Assembly (NCBI RefSeq): GCF_009909145.1
Contig: NZ_JAAAPJ010000014.1
Location: forward strand, 1-64,000
Direction: 5' to 3'
Length of the DNA stretch: 64,000 bases
Origin: Corallococcus silvisoli
Lineage (GTDB): Bacteria; Myxococcota; Myxococcia; Myxococcales; Myxococcaceae
This document shows positions 26,168 to 34,531 of this stretch, one piece after another. A program made the translations under genes and the position numbers. The notes under the pieces were generated by a model. The model made no database searches and had not been told where the DNA came from. It was given only the letters and a program-made list of their open reading frames with translations. Position 1 is the stretch's first letter. The number at the start of each line of letters is the position of its first letter.

Positions 26168-27158
26168 GGGGCACCTCGGGCGTGGCCTTGAGCAGCTCAC
26201 GCACCACGTCCGGCGCGGACACCTTCTCCAGCGAGGCTTCGTACGCCAGCACCAGGCGGTGGTTGAGGGCCGCGGGCGCGGCGGCCACCACGTCGTCGAA
26301 GCCCACGTTGGGCCGGCCGCCGAGCAGCGCGCGCGCGCGGCCCGCGGCGGCCAGGGCCAGCGCCGCGCGGGGGCTCGCGCCGAAGCGCACGAAGCGGCGC
26401 ACGGGTTCGGGGGCGGAGGGCTGGCGCGGGTCGGACGCCTCCACCAGCCGGCCGATGAAGTCCGCCACCGGGCCGGGCAGGTGCACGCGATCCACGGCGG
26501 TGAAGAGGCGCGACAGTCCCTCCGCGTCCAGCACCGGCTCCAGCGCGGGTGGGGTGCCGCGCACGCGCGTGGTGAGCAGGGTGCGCAGCGTCTTGGAGCC
26601 CACGGGCGGCACCAGGATGCGGAAGAGGAAGCGGTCGAGCTGCGCTTCGGGCAGCGGATAGGTGCCCTCCAGCTCGATGGGGTTCTGGGTGGCGAGCACG
26701 AAGAACGGATCCGGCAGGGGCCGGGTCTGGCCCAGCACCGTCACCGAGCGCTCCTGCATGGCCTCCAGCAGCGCGGACTGCGTCTTCGGGCTGGAGCGGT
26801 TGATCTCGTCCGCGAGGACGAGGCTCGCGAAGAGGGGGCCCTCGCGGAAGACGAAGTCGCGGCGCGCCTCGCCCTCCAGCACGTAGGTGCCGGTGATGTC
26901 GCCGGGCAGCAGGTCGGGGGTGAACTGGATGCGGCGGAAGGGCAGCGACAAGAGCCGCGCCAGGGCCTTGCACAGCTCCGTCTTGCCCAGGCCGGGCAGG
27001 CCCTCCAGGAGCACATGGCCCCGGGCGAGCACCGCCGTGACGACCTGCTCGACGACGCCTTCCTGGTCGAGCATCACCTGATTGAGCCCGGCCTTGAGCC
27101 GGGAGGCTACGTCCGCCGCGCCCTGTGCTTCGGCGGGACTCAAAAGCTCCGCTGCCAC
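26160..27158 (-). CDS. MoxR-family AAA+ ATPase
   Basis: A 332-residue AAA+ chaperone-type ATPase. Walker A GLPGLGKTE lies at about residue 53, followed by FTPDLLPGDITGTYVLE, Walker B in LVLADEINRSSPKTQ, and sensor 1 in FFVLATQNPIE, all standard for MoxR. MoxR proteins act with VWA and DUF58 partners in maturation of envelope or metal enzymes. I prefer the GTG at 27158 because GGGGG with a proper spacer precedes it; an in-frame GTG ten codons upstream (27188) would overlap the previous gene. Confidence 0.92.
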   Translation of the reverse strand: MAAELLSPAEAQGAADVASRLKAGLNQVMLDQEGVVEQVVTAVLARGHVLLEGLPGLGKTELCKALARLLSLPFRRIQFTPDLLPGDITGTYVLEGEARRDFVFREGPLFASLVLADEINRSSPKTQSALLEAMQERSVTVLGQTRPLPDPFFVLATQNPIELEGTYPLPEAQLDRFLFRILVPPVGSKTLRTLLTTRVRGTPPALEPVLDAEGLSRLFTAVDRVHLPGPVADFIGRLVEASDPRQPSAPEPVRRFVRFGASPRAALALAAAGRARALLGGRPNVGFDDVVAAAPAALNHRLVLAYEASLEKVSAPDVVRELLKATPEVPRG

Positions 27159-27177
27159 GTCGTTTCCCCCTTCTGGA

Positions 27178-28707
27178 CTACGGACCACCGAAGTACCGCT
27201 TCACCAGGTCGCGGTTGCGAGGCAGCAGCGGACCGGAGGTCGGTCCCGCCGTCGCATCGCCCTTCGCGCCCGTGCCCTTCGCCCCCGCGGCGCCCGCCGG
27301 ACCCGTGCGGGCCCGCGGATCCGCGGCGCGAAGGCCCCACAGCTCCTCTGCTTCGCCCCCGTGTCCCTCCGGCAGCGGCTGGAAGGCGAGCCGGTCCGGA
27401 TCCATCTCCGCCTCGCCGCCAAAGACCAGCGGCTGGCTCTCTCCACCCCGAGCCACGCCCGCGCCGTTGCCCTGCTTCACGCCGTGGCTCGCATGCTGGC
27501 TGCCCTGCTGCCCCTCGCCGTCGCCCTCCTGTCCTTCGCCCTGCCCCGGGCCTTGTCCCTGGCCCTTCTGTCCCTGGCCCTGCCCGGACTGTTGCCGCCC
27601 GGTGGGACGTCTCGCCTGGGCCGCGCGGTTCCGCGGCGCGGTGTTTTCCTGGCCGAAGCGCTGGGCCAGCGACTGCTGACGACGTTCCAGCGTGCGGCGC
27701 AGGTCGGCGATCTGATCCGGCGAACCGGAGGCCCGGGCCTGGGCGGAAGCGCGAGCCTGGGCATCGCGGGACGCGTCGCCTTGAGCCTGCCGCGAGCCCT
27801 GCTGCTCGCCGTCCTGTTCACCCGCGCCCTGGCCCTGCGACCCCTGCCGTGCCGCCTGGGTCTCCTCTCCGGGAGCGGGGGACGTGGGGTCGGTGTTCCC
27901 GCTGGCGCGCGCATCCAGGGCCATGAGGGCCTGCTCCAGGGATTCGCGCTCGCGGGTGGCGGCCTCGGCGCTGCCCGAGGCGTTGAGGGCATCCTCCAGT
28001 GCGGCGGCGGCCTCGGAGGCGCGGTTGAGCTCGGCGGCGGCGGCGGAGGCGCGCTCGGCGAGCCGCTGCTCCAGGGCATCCGCTGCCTCCCAGTCCGCGG
28101 AGTCGAACCGGCCCTGGGCGACCTCGTCGGACAGGCGGCGCAGCTCCTCCTCGACGTCGGGGCCCAGGGGCTCCTCGCGGGCCAGGGCTTCGGCCTGGGC
28201 CTGCACGGCGGCGACCTGGGTCGCGGCGGCGGCGTTGATGTTCGAGGCGCGAGGGGCCGGCAAGGGAACGAGGAACCCGATGGCGAGGAACACGAGCGCG
28301 CCCAGCAAGGCGCCCACGGGCCTGCGCCACGGCACGTCCGGAGGCTTCACCTGCTGGGCGAACTGGTTGAGGCTCAGCTCCCACTCACCGACGGGGCGCT
28401 CCAGGCGCGTGAGCAGCAGGCCCCCGGCGTTGGCGGAGCGGTCCGCGAGCACCGCCGCGTACTCCAGCGAAACACCGCGGGAGCGGGCGCGCACGAACCA
28501 CCACGCGAGGCCCGCGCCGACGAGCGGCGGAACGGCCCAGACGGCGGCGCCGCGAAGGAGCAGCCGGGACAGCACGCAGGCGGTGGCGGTGGCCCACACG
28601 GGGGCGAGGCCCGCGCCGGTCCAGGCCACGGCGTTGAGGCGCCGCCGCACGCGCCGGATGGGCGCGAGCACGAGGGACTGGAAGCGGCGTTCGTCACTGG
28701 CGGCCAT
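27178..28707 (-). CDS. membrane-anchored coiled-coil/low-complexity protein, first gene of Bat operon
   Basis: A 509-residue protein resembling DUF4175-type proteins found beside Bat genes. Two helix pairs lie in the first 170 residues; then comes a long helical Ala/Glu/Gln region (about 175-300; for example AALEDALNASGSAEAATRER) that should form coiled coils. A Gly/Gln-rich low-complexity stretch (about 305-430) precedes a conserved-looking C-terminus (PLVFGGEAEMDPDRLAFQPL, then NRDLVKRYFGGP). ATG 28707 opens the unconserved cytoplasmic head. It is separated from the divergent aldo/keto reductase gene by 156 bases, so the operon promoter should lie there. Confidence 0.65.
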   Translation of the reverse strand: MAASDERRFQSLVLAPIRRVRRRLNAVAWTGAGLAPVWATATACVLSRLLLRGAAVWAVPPLVGAGLAWWFVRARSRGVSLEYAAVLADRSANAGGLLLTRLERPVGEWELSLNQFAQQVKPPDVPWRRPVGALLGALVFLAIGFLVPLPAPRASNINAAAATQVAAVQAQAEALAREEPLGPDVEEELRRLSDEVAQGRFDSADWEAADALEQRLAERASAAAAELNRASEAAAALEDALNASGSAEAATRERESLEQALMALDARASGNTDPTSPAPGEETQAARQGSQGQGAGEQDGEQQGSRQAQGDASRDAQARASAQARASGSPDQIADLRRTLERRQQSLAQRFGQENTAPRNRAAQARRPTGRQQSGQGQGQKGQGQGPGQGEGQEGDGEGQQGSQHASHGVKQGNGAGVARGGESQPLVFGGEAEMDPDRLAFQPLPEGHGGEAEELWGLRAADPRARTGPAGAAGAKGTGAKGDATAGPTSGPLLPRNRDLVKRYFGGP

Positions 28708-28863
28708 GCGTGAAAGCCAGTGTCGGATACCCGGCCCACCGTTCACAAGCGACGCGCGGGAACGGTCGAATGCCGCCGTGGACGGTCGTCCGCCTGACTC
28801 CAGAAGCCAAGAAGCCGCGAAACCGTGCGAAGCCCGGGACCCGGCGGTTAGTCTGCCCGCCCC

Positions 28864-29859
28864 ATGAACTTCCGATTCCTTGGTCGCAGCGGCCTGAAGG
28901 TCAGTGAGATCTCCTTTGGCAACTGGCTCACGCACGGTTCCCAGGTGGAAGAGGACGCCGCGGTCGCGTGCGTGAAGGCCGCGCTCGACACGGGCATCAC
29001 CACCTTCGACACCGCCGACGTCTACGCCGGCACCAAGGCGGAGGCCGTGCTCGGCCGCGCCCTCAAGGGCCAGCGCCGCGAAGGCTATGAGCTCTTCACC
29101 AAGGTCTACTGGCCCACCGGCCCCGGCCAGAACGACCGCGGCCTGTCGCGCAAGCACATCATCGAGTCCATCCACGGCTCGCTGCGCCGCCTCCAGACGG
29201 ACTACGTGGACCTCTACCAGGCCCACCGCTTCGACGCGGAGACGCCCCTGGAAGAAACCATGCTCGCCTTCGCGGACATCGTCCGCCAGGGCAAGGCCCT
29301 CTACATCGGCGTCTCCGAATGGACCGCCGAGCAGATTGCCGCCGGCGCGAAGCTCGCCCGCGAGCTGCGCGTGCCCTTCATCTCCAACCAGCCCCAGTAC
29401 TCCATGCTCTGGCGGGTCATCGAGTCCAAGGTCATCCCCACGTCCGACGCGGAGGGCCTGGGCCAGATTGTCTGGTCCCCGCTCGCCAAGGGCGTCCTCA
29501 CCGGCAAGTACCTCCCCGGCCAGCCCCCGCCCGCGAACACCCGCGCCGCCACCCAGCAGGGCGCGATGTTCATGACCAGCTTCATGACCGACGACGTGCT
29601 CACCCGCGTCCAGCAGCTCAAGCCCCTGGCCCAGGAGGCCGGACTGTCCCTCGCGCAGCTCTCCGTCGCGTGGGTGCTCCAGAACAAGAGCGTCGCCTCC
29701 GCCATCATCGGCGCCACCCGGCCGGAGCAGGTGCTGGACAACGTGAAGGCCTCCGGCGTGAAGCTCGACGCGGCCCTCCTGCGCCGCATCGACGCCATCC
29801 TCGACCCCGTCGTGGAGCGAGACCCCGCGCAGACCACCAGCCCCAGCCGCCGGCCCTGA
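28864..29859 (+). CDS. aldo/keto reductase (Kv-beta-like)
   Basis: A 331-residue NADPH-dependent oxidoreductase of the aldo/keto reductase superfamily. The catalytic tetrad is visible: D49 and Y54 in FDTADVYAG, K80 in LFTKVYW, and H121 in YQAHRFD. The N-terminus (FRFLGRSGLKVSEISFG), the SNQPQYSMLWR region and the SPLAKGVLTGKY motif place it near the voltage-gated potassium channel beta-subunit group. The C-terminal VASAIIGATRPEQ binds the cofactor phosphate. It is a single gene; substrate unknown. Confidence 0.92.
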   Translation: MNFRFLGRSGLKVSEISFGNWLTHGSQVEEDAAVACVKAALDTGITTFDTADVYAGTKAEAVLGRALKGQRREGYELFTKVYWPTGPGQNDRGLSRKHIIESIHGSLRRLQTDYVDLYQAHRFDAETPLEETMLAFADIVRQGKALYIGVSEWTAEQIAAGAKLARELRVPFISNQPQYSMLWRVIESKVIPTSDAEGLGQIVWSPLAKGVLTGKYLPGQPPPANTRAATQQGAMFMTSFMTDDVLTRVQQLKPLAQEAGLSLAQLSVAWVLQNKSVASAIIGATRPEQVLDNVKASGVKLDAALLRRIDAILDPVVERDPAQTTSPSRRP

Positions 29860-30078
29860 GCGCATCCCCGGCGACCCTCCCGGGACGGGCCCTCCCATGC
29901 CCGCCCGTCCCGGCCGGTGCCCGCCATCCGACATCCGCGCCCTCCGCCCGCCACGCCCGTCCACTGGACCGCCACGCAGCCGTGAACTCCGCCTGTTCCA
30001 TTTGACTTTTGAGTCGGCGGGAACAAGAGAGTGCCCCGCGCGTTACGCGGTCCCACTCTTGAACCGGGCATCTCCCAC

Positions 30079-30771
30079 ATGACGTCCTCCTTCCTCCTGG
30101 CCCAGGCGGCCCAACCCGAAATCGGCTGGTTGAGCAGCAAGCTGCTCGGGGTGACGCTGGGCAGCGCCGAGTGGGTGCTCTGGCTGCTGGTGTCGCTGTC
30201 CATCTTCTCCATCGCGGTGATGCTGGAGCGCGCCGTCTACTTCTCGCGCCACCGGCTGCCCAACTCGGAGGCGCTGGCGGTGCGGCTGGCGCGCGGCGAG
30301 TTCGACGCCGTGGCCAGCGAGGTGAAGAACCAGAAGGGCATGGAGGCCGCCGTCATCCGCGAGGCCCTGGCCTCCGCGCACCAGGGCCCCGACACCGTGG
30401 AGCAGGTCATCGCGTCCACCGTCGCCCGCGAGCGCCCCCAGTACGAGCGCTTCCTCTCCGTGCTGGGCACCCTGGGCAACAACGCCCCGTTCATCGGCCT
30501 GTTCGGCACGGTGCTGGGCATCATCAAGGCCTTCAACGACCTGGGCGCGCTCAACGCCAAGGGCGGCGCCATCCAGCAGACCGTGATGGCCGGCATCTCC
30601 GAGGCGCTCGTCGCCACCGCCGTGGGCCTCGCGGTGGCCATCCCCGCCGTCGTCGCCTTCAACATCTTCAACCGCCAGCTGAAGACGCTCACCAGCCGCA
30701 CCACGTCCCTGGGCCACGCGCTCGTGGGCGCCATGAAGGCGCGCAAGCCGGGCGCGGCGGGGAGCAACTAG
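30079..30771 (+). CDS. exbB: ExbB/TolQ-type proton channel protein
   Basis: A 230-residue inner-membrane protein with three helices: WVLWLLVSLSIFSIAVMLE near the N-terminus, then NNAPFIGLFGTVLGIIKAF and ALVATAVGLAVAIPAVVAF in the C-terminal half. The glycine-rich helix pair is the proton-motive-force stator core of ExbB/TolQ/MotA proteins. ExbD and a TonB-like gene follow, so it should energise an outer-membrane transporter or related machine. I chose the ATG at 30079 since the in-frame GTG at 30031 adds unconserved residues. A -35-like TTGACT lies at 30002-30007 without a good -10. Confidence 0.88.
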   Translation: MTSSFLLAQAAQPEIGWLSSKLLGVTLGSAEWVLWLLVSLSIFSIAVMLERAVYFSRHRLPNSEALAVRLARGEFDAVASEVKNQKGMEAAVIREALASAHQGPDTVEQVIASTVARERPQYERFLSVLGTLGNNAPFIGLFGTVLGIIKAFNDLGALNAKGGAIQQTVMAGISEALVATAVGLAVAIPAVVAFNIFNRQLKTLTSRTTSLGHALVGAMKARKPGAAGSN

Positions 30772-30774
30772 CCC

Positions 30775-31212
30775 ATGGCCGGCGGCGCGAACGACGGCGA
30801 CGAGGAAATCTCCGGCATCAACGTCACCCCCCTGGTGGACGTGGTGCTGGTGCTGCTCATCATCTTCATGGTCACCGCCAACTTCATCGTCCGCGAGACG
30901 GTGGAGGTGGACCTGCCCCGCGCCGCCAACGGCGGAGAGACGGTGCAGGGGCTGGTCAACGTCGTCCTCGACAAGGAGGGCAAGCTCTACTTCGACGGCG
31001 CGGAGGTCACGGAGGCGGACCTGTCCCGCCGCGTGGTGGAGGCCGTCGCCAAGGACAAGGACACGCGCGCCATCATCAGCGCGGACCAGACGCTCGCCTA
31101 CGGCCGCGTGATGCGCCTCATCGACGTGGTGAAGGGCCAGGGCATCGCGAAGTTCGCCCTCAACATCGAGAAGGACGCGGCCCCCGCCCGGGCCGCGCCC
31201 GCCACGCCCTGA
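30775..31212 (+). CDS. exbD: ExbD/TolR-type stator protein
   Basis: A 145-residue protein with a short cytoplasmic head, one membrane helix (DVVLVLLIIFMVTANFIV) whose N-terminal Asp in NVTPLVDVVLVL is the conserved proton-carrying residue of ExbD/TolR, and a periplasmic domain with the usual DKEGKLYFDGAEV and VMRLIDVVKGQGI motifs. It starts four bases after the exbB stop, so the two are co-translated. A Pro/Ala tail ends the protein. Confidence 0.9.
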   Translation: MAGGANDGDEEISGINVTPLVDVVLVLLIIFMVTANFIVRETVEVDLPRAANGGETVQGLVNVVLDKEGKLYFDGAEVTEADLSRRVVEAVAKDKDTRAIISADQTLAYGRVMRLIDVVKGQGIAKFALNIEKDAAPARAAPATP

Positions 31213-31225
31213 CGAGGCCCGCGTG

Positions 31226-32020
31226 ATGAACCCGGCGGTCCTCGACCCCTCCCTTCCCCAGCGCGACCGCTCCACGCGGTTCGTGCTCCTGTTCCTCTTC
31301 GTGTCGCTCGCGCTGCACGGCGTGGGCTTCGGCTTCCTCTCCACCATGGAGGGCAGGCAGCACGCGGCCGTCCAGCGCCCGGTGGAGCTGGTCATGGTGG
31401 ACGTGCAGAAGCCGCCGCCCCCGCCGCCTCCGGAGGAGAAGAAGGAGGAGCCCAAGCCTCCCCCGCCCCCGAAGGTGAAGCCGGTGAAGCCGCCGCCCGT
31501 GAAGGTCGCGGAGGCACCCAAGCCCCCGCCCCCGTCGGAGGCGCCGCCGCCGCCCAACAACACGCCGCCGCCGGAGCCGTCCGCCAAGCCCCCGCCGCTC
31601 GTCGTGGGCATGACCATGTCGTCCACCACCAGCGCGGGCTCCTTCGCCGCGCCCGTGGGCAACACGGCCTACGGCAAGGCCAACGGCACCGCGAAGGACC
31701 CCCAGGACGTGAAGGGCTACTCCGCGCCGAAGTACGTGCCCGTCTACCAGGTGGACTCCGAGCCCACCGTCGCGTCCGAGGTGAAGATCCCCTATCCGGA
31801 CGAGGCGCGCCGCGCGGGCATCGAGGGCACCGTCACGCTGTCCATCACCATCGACGCGGACGGCAAGGTGAGCAACGTGAAGGTCCTCTCCGGACCCGGC
31901 TACGGACTCAACGAGGCCGCGCGCGACGCCATCCGCCGCTTCCGCTTCAAGCCTGCCATCAAGGGCGGCGAGGCGGTGGCCACGGAGATGAAGTACTCGT
32001 ACACGTTCCTGCTGGATTGA
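31226..32020 (+). CDS. TonB-like energy transducer
   Basis: A 264-residue TonB-family protein. A membrane helix (VLLFLFVSLALHGVGFGFL, residues about 17-36) is followed by a long Pro/Lys-rich spacer (about 60-125) and a C-terminal TonB domain with YPDEARRAGIEGTVTLSI and AIRRFRFKPAIKGG. It passes energy from ExbB-ExbD to outer-membrane receptors. ATG 31226 is preferred over the adjacent in-frame GTG 31223. It is the last gene of the three-gene operon and is followed by an 8-bp hairpin. Confidence 0.88.
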   Translation: MNPAVLDPSLPQRDRSTRFVLLFLFVSLALHGVGFGFLSTMEGRQHAAVQRPVELVMVDVQKPPPPPPPEEKKEEPKPPPPPKVKPVKPPPVKVAEAPKPPPPSEAPPPPNNTPPPEPSAKPPPLVVGMTMSSTTSAGSFAAPVGNTAYGKANGTAKDPQDVKGYSAPKYVPVYQVDSEPTVASEVKIPYPDEARRAGIEGTVTLSITIDADGKVSNVKVLSGPGYGLNEAARDAIRRFRFKPAIKGGEAVATEMKYSYTFLLD

Positions 32021-32026
32021 CCCCGC

Positions 32027-32047
32027 GGCGCCCGAGGCACGGGCGCC
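32027..32047. terminator. bidirectional hairpin between tonB-like and marR-like genes
   Basis: GGCGCCCG (32027-32034) pairs perfectly with CGGGCGCC (32040-32047) around a 5-base loop. It lies between the converging stop codons of the TonB-like and MarR genes. No T-tract follows. Confidence 0.5.
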
Positions 32048-32053
32048 CGCGTG

Positions 32054-32539
32054 CTACTGCGTCTTGAGCGCGCGGCGCATGATGTCGCGCAGCGCCGTCA
32101 GGTCCTCGTCCGACATCGCCGCGATGAGCGGCGGCGGCGCGCTCAGCCGCGCCATCAGCCGGCCGCGCACCTCCGCGCCCGCCTCCGTCAGCACCAGCAT
32201 CTTCACCCGCCGGTCCTGCTCGCTGCTCTTGCGCTCCACCAGGCCGCGCGCCTCCAGCCGGTCCACCAGCCCCGTCACGTTGGACGCGTCGCACGACAGG
32301 TAGTTGGCGAGCGTGCTCATCGCGAGCGCCCCCTCGCCCAGCTGCCTCAGCACGTGCGCCTGCACCGGCGACAGGTCGAACTCCGCCGCCAGGGCCGGGA
32401 AGTTGCGCATGTGGGTGTGCAAGAGCTCGAACAGGAGCGTCCACGCCTGCTGGGGAAGCCCGCCTCCGTCGCCCTCACCGCCGTCCGCCACCGGCCGACG
32501 CACCACCTGCTCGCTAGGACCGTCGCTGAATCCGTTCAT
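32054..32539 (-). CDS. MarR-family transcriptional regulator
   Basis: A 161-residue winged-helix regulator. The DNA-binding core is clear: LSPVQAHVLRQLGEGALAMS, then LANYLSCDASNVTGLVDRLE (recognition helix) and a wing with RKSSEQDRRVKMLVLTEAG. Flanking helices form the dimer interface. MarR proteins usually repress divergently encoded efflux genes and respond to phenolic ligands or oxidation. It is divergent from a TolC-family gene across about 200 bases with AT-rich sequence, so control of that gene and of itself is likely. Confidence 0.88.
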   Translation of the reverse strand: MNGFSDGPSEQVVRRPVADGGEGDGGGLPQQAWTLLFELLHTHMRNFPALAAEFDLSPVQAHVLRQLGEGALAMSTLANYLSCDASNVTGLVDRLEARGLVERKSSEQDRRVKMLVLTEAGAEVRGRLMARLSAPPPLIAAMSDEDLTALRDIMRRALKTQ

Positions 32540-32576
32540 GGTTCTTCATGTTAATTCACCGGACCTACATAAACAA

Positions 32577-32620
32577 TTGACACCATCAACCATTGACCGG
32601 TACTACATTCCGCATATTCC
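32577..32620 (+). promoter_or_regulatory. candidate promoter/operator region between marR-like and tolC-like genes
   Basis: The 32540-32741 gap is AT-richer than its surroundings. A perfect -35 hexamer TTGACA lies at 32577-32582, and a second, TTGACC at 32593-32598, has TATTCC 16 bases later (32615-32620). The two TTGAC elements, 16 bases apart, could also be half-sites for the MarR protein. Confidence 0.35.
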
Positions 32621-32741
32621 AACATCCGGCAGTGCGGAGTACTTTCAAGGGACTCCGGGGTCGGGTAGAGGACGCATCGCAGCAGTCGTCCATTGGACGG
32701 GTCCGGCGCGCGCTCCCGCGAGCCGGTGAGGAGGACGCGGT

Positions 32742-34127
32742 ATGAGTACCCTTCTGGCGCTGTCCCTGTCGGCCTCCCTGGCCGCGGCGCCTGTACTGAC
32801 GCTGGATGAGGCACTGGAGTCCGCCCGCCAGCAGAACCTCGATTTGAAGATCGCCCAGGAGCGCTTCGAGCAGGCATCGCTCGCGACGCGCAAGGCATGG
32901 TCGGGCTACCTGCCGAACATCAGCGTGGGCGCGTCCATCACGCGCAACAACGTGGCGGCCATCATCCCGGCGGGAGTCATCGCGCCGGTGGACATCACCA
33001 TCCAGCCGCTCATCCAGCAGGGCGCGCAGGCGGAGGTGCGGCAGGCCATCATCGCGCCCCAGCTGTGGGCGGGCATCGCGGCGTCGTACAAGTCGGTGAA
33101 GCTGGCGGAGCTCAACACGCAGACGGCGCGCCGACAGGTGCTCTTCGGCGTGGCGCAGGCGTACTACGGCGCCGCGGCGCAGCAGGAAGCGCTGCGCGCC
33201 CAGGAGCGGCTGCTGGAGCTGAACCAGGCGCGGGAGAAGGACACCCAGGCCCGGTTCGACGCGGGCACGGTGACGCGCGTGGCGCTCTTGCGCGCGCAGC
33301 TGGACCGCTCGCGCGCGGAGCAGGACCTGGTGCGCGCGAAGAACGCGCTCGCGGGCCTGAAGCTGGCGCTGGGCACGCTCATCCAGCGCGAGCCGGAGTT
33401 CGAGCTGGCCGCGCCGCCGGAGCCGCAGGTGCCGGCGCAGGCGTCGCCGGAGGCGCTGGTGAACCAGGCGCTGCAGGATCGCTCGGATGTGCAGGCCTCC
33501 GAGGTCGGGCTGAAGCTCAGCCGCATCAACAAGACGGGCGTCATCCTGAGCTACCTGCCCACGCTGGGCGTCACGGGCGCCTACCGCATCGCGAACGCGG
33601 CGGGCTTCACCGGGCAGAACGAGACGTGGGCCATCACCTTCGGCGCCAGCTGGACGCTGTTCGACGGCGGCCTGCGTGAGGCCAACCTCTCCGAGGCGTC
33701 GTCGCGCGTGCGCGAAGCCACCGTCACCCAGGCGCTGGCCCAGGCCCGCGTGAAGGAAGAGGTGCGGCGCTCCAAGCTGGACCTGGAGAACGCGCTGGCC
33801 AACCGCTCCAAGGCCGAGGAGGCCCTGAGCCTGGCGCGCGAGTCCAGCCGCCTCACCGACGTGAGCTTCAAGGCGGGCGTCGCCACCTACCTGGAGGTCG
33901 CGGACTCCAACACCGCGCTCACCAACGCGGAGGTGGGCTTCGTGTCCGAGCGCCTCCAGGCGTCCCTGGCCGCGCTGCGCCTGCTCAACTCGCTGGGCTC
34001 CTTCGAGTCCGGTTCGGTGCGCAAGGACGCCGCCGCCCTGGGAGAGAAGCCCGGCGCCGGCGCGATGCCGCAGGAGCAGCCGGCGCAGGAGCAGCCGGCC
34101 CCGCAGCAGCCCGCGCCCCAGCAGTAG
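32742..34127 (+). CDS. TolC-family outer-membrane efflux protein
   Basis: A 461-residue protein with a cleavable signal peptide (SLSASLAAAP) followed by two outer-membrane-efflux repeats: TLDEALESARQQNLDLKIAQ opens repeat one and SPEALVNQALQDRSDVQASE opens repeat two, each with long coiled helices and short barrel strands. A Gln/Pro/Ala tail (QEQPAQEQPAPQQPAPQQ) ends it. TolC-type trimers form the outer-membrane exit duct for RND, ABC or MFS pumps. No adaptor or pump gene is adjacent, which is unusual; the partner must be elsewhere. The divergent MarR protein is its likely repressor. Confidence 0.9.
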   Translation: MSTLLALSLSASLAAAPVLTLDEALESARQQNLDLKIAQERFEQASLATRKAWSGYLPNISVGASITRNNVAAIIPAGVIAPVDITIQPLIQQGAQAEVRQAIIAPQLWAGIAASYKSVKLAELNTQTARRQVLFGVAQAYYGAAAQQEALRAQERLLELNQAREKDTQARFDAGTVTRVALLRAQLDRSRAEQDLVRAKNALAGLKLALGTLIQREPEFELAAPPEPQVPAQASPEALVNQALQDRSDVQASEVGLKLSRINKTGVILSYLPTLGVTGAYRIANAAGFTGQNETWAITFGASWTLFDGGLREANLSEASSRVREATVTQALAQARVKEEVRRSKLDLENALANRSKAEEALSLARESSRLTDVSFKAGVATYLEVADSNTALTNAEVGFVSERLQASLAALRLLNSLGSFESGSVRKDAAALGEKPGAGAMPQEQPAQEQPAPQQPAPQQ

Positions 34128-34271
34128 CACCGGGGTGAAGGGAAATTCCCGGCGTCCCTCGCGGGGGCGCCGGGTCCCCTGCCCTCCCGGGCGGGAAGCA
34201 GGTCGCGCGTTGTAGGGGCCCGCCGCAGGCCCCACCCTCCTCTCAGGACCCGCTTCCACGAGGAGGGAATC

Positions 34272-34481
34272 ATGGCGGATGCATCCTAGGGCAACTGCAA
34301 GAACTGTCGCTTCTTCGCCGGCAACAGCGACGAGCCGAGCGACGAAGCGGTGCAGGGCTGCAACCAATCCGAGCTCAAGAAGTTCGCGCTCGTCGTCTCC
34401 GGCGACAGCGGCTGCAACGCCTTCGAAGCGCAGGCCGGGGAGTCGGTGCCCATCCGAGAGGAGCCCGCGCCGATGCACTGA
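34272..34481 (+). pseudogene. small CxxC protein interrupted by an amber codon at position 6
   Basis: A near-perfect ribosome site (GAGGAGGGAA, 34259-34268) and ATG at 34272 open a 69-codon frame ending at TGA 34479-34481. Codon 6 (34287-34289) is TAG. After it the frame reads GNCKNCRFFAGNSDEPSDEA and so on, with four further cysteine/acidic motifs and no other stop, so the remainder looks maintained. A single C-to-T change of CAG (Gln) to TAG explains it. The product would be a small zinc- or redox-type protein with CxxC. It may be a recent null allele, an amber read-through gene, or a sequencing error. Confidence 0.7.
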
Positions 34482-34531
34482 CGGCCCGCGCGGCCGAGCC
34501 CGGTCCTCGCGATGCCCCGGCGCACCCCAGG

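Noticed and set aside
30002..30030. Sigma-70 promoter before exbB
   Set aside because: TTGACT is present but AAGAGA at the right spacing is a poor -10 element.
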